A stretch of 64,000 bases of DNA from Calycina herbarum (taxonomy: Eukaryota; Ascomycota; Leotiomycetes; Helotiales; Pezizellaceae): NCBI GenBank assembly GCA_001414485.1, contig LLEY01000022.1, forward strand, positions 682,001-746,000, given 5' to 3'. Position numbers and translations under genes: made by a program. Below, piece after piece: positions 59,211 through 64,000 of this stretch (positions within the stretch are counted from its first letter, which is position 1; the number at the start of each line of letters is the position of its first letter). Below the pieces are notes generated by a model. It ran no database searches. It saw only the letters and a program-made list of their open reading frames with translations, and was not told where the DNA came from.

Positions 59211-60000
59211 CTCTACTAGTCTTTCTAGTCTAATTCTAGTATTTCAACTTATCTAATTTACTCTAATTATATTCTAATATTTAGTCCGCTTATTCTTTCT
59301 AGTTAAATATAGCTTAATTTGTTTCTCCTAGTCTCTTCTTATCTAGTAGACAGGATAAGTGAGGATAAGATAAACAGAGTAAGATAGATAAATTTCAAGT
59401 AATTTTATATATAAGAGGCTATCTCCGCTCTACCTAGTATCTTCTTTCCGTTTATAGCCTCTCTTTTTTCTCTTCTTTTCTCTTTTAAATTCTATTTTCT
59501 AACTTTTCTAGTAAATCTAATTATCTTTTACTAACTATTCTTTCAAATTTAGTCTAGCTCGTATACGAATTTATTCTCTTCTTTTATATTATTAGAAGAA
59601 GAGCTATTCTTTCTTATCTAATAGCCTAGAGTAAGTTAGACAGAGAAAAGTAAAGCGCTAAGTACGGATTTGTTATTAAAAAAGAGCTCGCTTTTTTACT
59701 ATCTCTTAGAGAATTTTACTATTCTTCTAGATACGAGAGAACTTAGGTGATAGTAAAGACTAGAGTTGTCTTTATTTGCCTAGAAGACTTAGTGAAAACG
59801 ACTCGAGTAGTATTCACTTTTGCTTTACTATATTGTTTATAAGAACAGGTGGAGGAATTTACTAACTAAGCCGACTATTCATACTCTGAGACAGCGCTAG
59901 CAGGGCGCTAGCGAGTAGTTATGTAATTTACTAGTCTAACTCTATTTATTATATACTTATAATATACTCTCTTAGATTATTAGCTACTTTAACTCGCGAT

Positions 60001-62550
60001 AGATAAAAAGTTTCAGAGTCGTACCTACCTACCTCTCTCGGTGTTTTATTTCTCTACCTAGAGCAATTTAAAATGATAAATCCAAATACTTAAAACAATT
60101 TATAATATTCGCCTAGATGATTTAAAACAATAAAGGTCGATTGTTTCAACTCGCTGTGTTACTTACCTCAAATAGCTGTAGAAGGTTGAAATAAGGTAAC
60201 TATTTACTACCTCTTTTATTGTCTACTAGGAGCCTAACTACACGTATATCCACATCTCCGATCAAGGCTTTGAAGCCTTCTATCTCAGTCTGCCTAAAAT
60301 GCTCTGTCAGTACCACCTTTCCTTCGCTTATTCTATTCTTCATTTCCACCCCCTATTTCAGTTTGTTCTACTCTATATCCGTAGCCCTAGCGAGTAAGGG
60401 TAAGGACTACTTGTATGGTGGGAATCTTTCCAACAAGTCTTTCACTTTCTACCCATAGTTCGGTTCTCTAATCATTCCATTTATTTCAACCCCTGGCCGC
60501 TAGTGGAGGCAAGGAGGACCTTTGTGGCATTGTCGAGTGAATTGTCGGTTCGGATAACCCTTTTTGGAGACTTAATATCGACTTGTGGTATGTTTCGCAG
60601 AGGTCGAGGGTTGACTTCCTGCTTCTTGAATCGTAAAATTAGGAACTGTAGTTCAGGTCGATTCGCGTATCGGTTCGATTCACTGACTTGCTGTTCTATT
60701 GTTGTTGATCTGGTAGCTGCTCTGAAGATCGCTGCTAAGTGCTTTGTTTCTATTACGGACGATTGCTCTGGCATCTCTTATCTAGGGCATCTGGTTCCAA
60801 CTCAGCATATGGCACTGTTACTGGCACTGGAACTAACTGTCTTGCCGGAAAAGACTTTGCGATGAGCAAATCACCCGGCGTTGATATATACTAGGCAATT
60901 GGCTACCCCTTTCTATCTGGAAAAGTCTAACTCCAGCAATTTCGGTCGTTTACTCGGCCAATTCGAGAAACAAGTCCGGAAATCTCACATTGCCAAAAAG
61001 AAACAACCGACTTTGCATACCTTTCGAATGTTACGATACTCGCAAACGTCTCCCACCTATTCAACCTTGTACTCGTTTTCCTCCGCTTCTCGCTCCCGCG
61101 GGTTATGCTAGTACTTTACGTACAGTACCTACTCTTGTGGTACACGCTTTTCCGCAAGCCCTGAGAAAGCGTGCGCAAGTGGTGCAAAGGTGAATTTTTA
61201 AGCGAGGTATCTTCGGCAAAACTTTTGTGGGGCAAAACCCCTCCCCACCGACGAGGTGTATCTTATAAGAAAAAGTAGCGTAATCGCACTCAACAAAGTC
61301 GACATGGCGTAGTGGTAAGAAGGGCATCCTTACACCATATCCTTATCCCATACTAACCTAGCATAATAACTAACCAAACTCATGCAGCGGGGCCCGACTG
61401 ATCCATTTGCGCTCGATGGTTTATTGCTATGGTGTAGCAGCCTCACCAGGGGGCCCAATTCCTTCCCTGGTTTAAATGTCCAGCATTCGGGAGTCGTTGG
61501 AGTTGTAGCAGTTCCTAGAACAGGTGCAAGAATCATTATCGACTTTCTTTTTTCTTCTTTTTTCTCGAGTCTTGAACTCTTAATTAAACTTAACCTATTT
61601 TCTCGCTTGCTTCCCAATCCTATAAGCCACGAAAGTTCCACCTACTCTCAAACAACCACCTCCTCGTGCATAAACTCAAATCTAGTTATGGCAGTCTATC
61701 ATTCACTGCTTTGAATTTGAGTCTCCTCTCACGTCAAGCTCCCATCGCGTTTGAGTATCACTAAATATTTTGCTTTAGTGTGTCTACAAAATGATACAAA
61801 CCAAAACGAGAGAATATAAAGAACTGCTCGTAGCTGAACTTCAACCTAGGTTTCCTCCAAGTATAGGTGAAGCTGCTATAAAAATCAAAAAATTCCAGCT
61901 CTCTTTGCCATGATCTACCTAGCTGAGCGTCATGAAACAATAATCCGCATGCGTGAGAGACACAGAGACCTCTCAGCTTCCAAGTACTTACTGCCATAGG
62001 CGTAGACTGAAACCTAGCTCATTCATGGACACTTTAAAGTTCTGCGATCGCTAATTCCCATGCCTTCACCGAAATATTACAAGAAGGTAAATTTGTCATA
62101 AATATATTCTCAAGGAATTCATACTCTCTTTAACAAGACCAACCAACTCAATTCTGAACTGAATCGCCGAAGAACAATAAAAAGGTGTTTGCGAACGAGG
62201 CAAAAGCTGCAAATATGGGTGCAGTATATTAAAGCGTAAGAAAACCGAGGATACCTTAGCCTATAACTTTGAACAAAATAGTATTACAAGATGATGTCCA
62301 GGTATAAGTAGCCAAATTAATTATCAAAAAAAGAGAAGTTTTTTATTAAAAAAGGCAAGAACAGCCTTGACCGATACTTGCTACATGGGGGGTTCAACGT
62401 CAAAGTTTTAGATCACAATTCATACATGGCCTTTGACAATCCTATAATTACTGAGGAGTGGATAACAACCTCCAATCATCAACCATATATATTACAAACG
62501 TTCATAATACTCTACATCATTCTCAATAAAATACACTCTATACACAGTTC
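60001..62550. other. No gene recognised; part normal-composition island
   Basis: From about 60200 the composition is normal again. Frames at 60481-60774 (minus) and 61330-61641 (minus) are open, but nothing is recognised and no spliced model could be built. They may be remnants of a repeat or of a gene. Confidence 0.4.
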
Positions 62551-64000
62551 CTACACATCTCTCAACATCATAAGCTCCATCGGGTCCTCTGTCCTCTGCA
62601 TGGTCTTGATCATTTGACAAGTTTGAGGATACAACCTCTCCAAATCCTCCAACCAGAACTGATGAGCCATGGATTCCATAGCCGATTCCCGAAATGAGAT
62701 GTACGCCTTCGCAAGCGCGAGTTGGGTTGACAACATAGGTCGTAAATGACGACCGTTCTTCCTAATGTCTCGTATCGACTTGGGTAATTTGTTTCGTACT
62801 GGCATAACCCGACGTACTTTAGCCCATCCTGTAAATCCAGACATGAGTCGTTCCTCACAAATCTGGAACGCTGCTTTAACTTTGGAATTGTGGAGAAGAA
62901 CCTCGACGTATTTATTCCAGTTGTGGTTGTCCAGAATAAACCCTTCCTCCAGAAGCCCTTCAACAGTGGCGGTAATTTGGTTGGTATCACCCTGACTGTC
63001 CCAGGACAGTGCCCTCAGATACCAAGAGAGGCATTTCGATAAGACAAGTTGATCCTGATATAAAACTTCAAGCTTTTCGGTCGGGGGCCCTCCATTCGGA
63101 GATTCAATAACAACGCTTTTCTTCAGCGCTCTCGCGTTGGAAAGAATCATATTCCAACATTCAAAAATTCCCGTTCGATCACGCTCTCTGAATTTCGACA
63201 GCATCAAGGCTGATATGATCATGTTTGGGGGCGTTTCTGCCCGACGATTTTCTGGAATAGCACTTATGTACCGGTCGTAGACCTCTTTAACTGACCTGGT
63301 TTCGGAGTTCTTGGCGAGGTTCATCATGACAAAACTGTGGATGGAAGCAGGGTACGCTATGTCCAGAGGCATAGAGTAAATGCCTTTTCGGGAGGCGGTA
63401 CGGGCCATCTCTGCCGGATCAAAAGAGATGCTTAGAAACATTTCCATTGAACGCTGGAATTTTTCAGCTTCTGTGCCTTGCTCCAATAAATATTCGTCAG
63501 TTCTTGCCTCTGCTCTTAGAAGCAACGCATTGACACTTGCTGCTTTGGATTTGTCCCTTAGTCGTCTAACAAGATAGCGATGTATTCGAAATATCCTTGG
63601 AATGTTGTTGGTTGCGAGGTATCCACCCATCAGAACGGCATAGTGGTAAAGGGTTGGTCTTATCCCTGCCCTAGGGAGGACATAGCGAATAATTGCATAC
63701 GCTTGATCGGGCTGTTTGTTCATAACCAGGGCTTGCATCAATGCGGCATACGTGAAATCATCTTGCGGAATGTTCAAGTTCGTCATTCGCTGGAGAACGC
63801 GATTGGAATTGATCAGATCAAATCGTTGAGCAAATCCGACAATGAGATAGTTCCACATTCTGGTTCGAGTGCCTTTAAGATCCATATGGACAGCATCCTC
63901 GCATATCTTTTCGGCGGTTGAGATCTTGTCCTCCTGAATGTAAGCCAAAACGAGCGAATCTACCATGGCAGTGCTTTTCTGTATCTTCGTATCATCCGCA
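62551..64000 (-). CDS. Pentatricopeptide-type protein, 5' end outside the window
   Basis: The minus-strand frame is open to the right edge, so the protein is at least 482 residues and its N-terminus is missing; the ATG at 63966 is probably internal. The visible part has helical PPR-like units: WNYLIVGFAQRFDLINSNRV, DDFTYAALMQALVMNKQPDQ and RPTLYHYAVLMGGYLATNNI, each with about 35-residue spacing. A conserved-looking C-terminal region follows, containing a basic stretch (KLPKSIRDIRKNGRH). In ascomycetes such proteins (for example the Cya5 group) act in mitochondrial mRNA translation or stability. Targeting cannot be checked, because the N-terminus lies outside. Confidence 0.7.
   Translation of the reverse strand, partial: ADDTKIQKSTAMVDSLVLAYIQEDKISTAEKICEDAVHMDLKGTRTRMWNYLIVGFAQRFDLINSNRVLQRMTNLNIPQDDFTYAALMQALVMNKQPDQAYAIIRYVLPRAGIRPTLYHYAVLMGGYLATNNIPRIFRIHRYLVRRLRDKSKAASVNALLLRAEARTDEYLLEQGTEAEKFQRSMEMFLSISFDPAEMARTASRKGIYSMPLDIAYPASIHSFVMMNLAKNSETRSVKEVYDRYISAIPENRRAETPPNMIISALMLSKFRERDRTGIFECWNMILSNARALKKSVVIESPNGGPPTEKLEVLYQDQLVLSKCLSWYLRALSWDSQGDTNQITATVEGLLEEGFILDNHNWNKYVEVLLHNSKVKAAFQICEERLMSGFTGWAKVRRVMPVRNKLPKSIRDIRKNGRHLRPMLSTQLALAKAYISFRESAMESMAHQFWLEDLERLYPQTCQMIKTMQRTEDPMELMMLRDV

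Larger units (their letters stand above)
58200..60000. repeat. Second RIP-like AT-rich patch
   Basis: CA/TG-poor sequence with frequent TA, like the central block but less extreme. It contains the inverted-repeat element at 58569-59210 and no coding relic I can name. Downstream (59250-59960), TATCTTATCT-like words and CT-rich runs recur. Confidence 0.55.

Noticed and set aside
60481..60774. 97-codon minus-strand frame as a gene
   Set aside because: No recognisable domain and no exon partners; it may be a repeat remnant.
61296..61345. tRNA-like A box (TGGCGTAGTGG)
   Set aside because: No B box or foldable cloverleaf follows; could be a SINE scrap, but evidence is too thin.

Overview
The window is nuclear DNA of a filamentous ascomycete (Pezizomycotina). 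Genes carry short introns of about 35-180 nt, mostly with GTRAGT-type donors and CTAAC-like branch sites. Families include a HET-domain gene, a DHA2-type MFS pump, a Zn2Cys6 regulator and an aspzincin-like secreted peptidase. A central 23-kb block shows the CpA/TpG loss and TAG/TAA stops typical of repeat-induced point mutation (RIP). The species cannot be named from the sequence; a leotiomycete is only a weak guess.

Layout. Left gene arm, 2-22 kb: a weak Ser/Pro-rich ORF; a secreted aspzincin-like metallopeptidase with a decayed copy of its own 3' end next to it; a HET-domain gene with two disabling lesions; a Gln/Pro-rich WW protein; an MFS drug:H+ antiporter; the GPI-anchor ethanolamine-phosphate transferase Mcd4; the monopolin-type kinetochore protein Csm1/Pcs1; and, divergent from it, the outer-membrane AAA extractor Msp1. 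Spliced models were built by hand, and frame and phase close exactly for each intact gene.

Repeat block, 22.39-45.1 kb. A Pot2/Fot1-like (pogo) DNA transposon is split by two LTR retrotransposons. Gypsy A (minus strand, 427-bp LTRs) sits in the N-terminal part of its transposase and Gypsy B (plus strand, 329-bp LTRs) in the catalytic part. Each has a 5-bp target duplication, and removing both leaves an element of about 1.86 kb, the usual size for this family. To the right lie a truncated Gypsy A relative, a decayed Ty1/Copia element, a chromodomain-bearing Gypsy tail and LTR scraps. Only one open frame of 60 codons or more survives in the block, and it is gag debris. Gypsy A also carries a decayed antisense ORF (Cys-containing head, charged coiled-coil tail) between pol and its 3' LTR. 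This is the most unusual item in the window.

Right gene arm, 45-64 kb: cystathionine beta-lyase (methionine synthesis), a 474-bp TA-flanked MITE, a degenerate TTACTCG repeat array, a cytosolic-type LysM protein, a 928-aa Zn2Cys6 transcription factor whose zinc cluster is spread over three exons including an 18-nt microexon, an isochorismatase-family hydrolase, a very small two-exon gene next to a second RIP-mutated patch (58.2-60.0 kb, holding another inverted-repeat element), and the 3' part of a pentatricopeptide-type gene that runs off the right edge.

Most genes look like unrelated housekeeping or accessory genes. No secondary-metabolite cluster, CRISPR array, rRNA or convincing tRNA was found.
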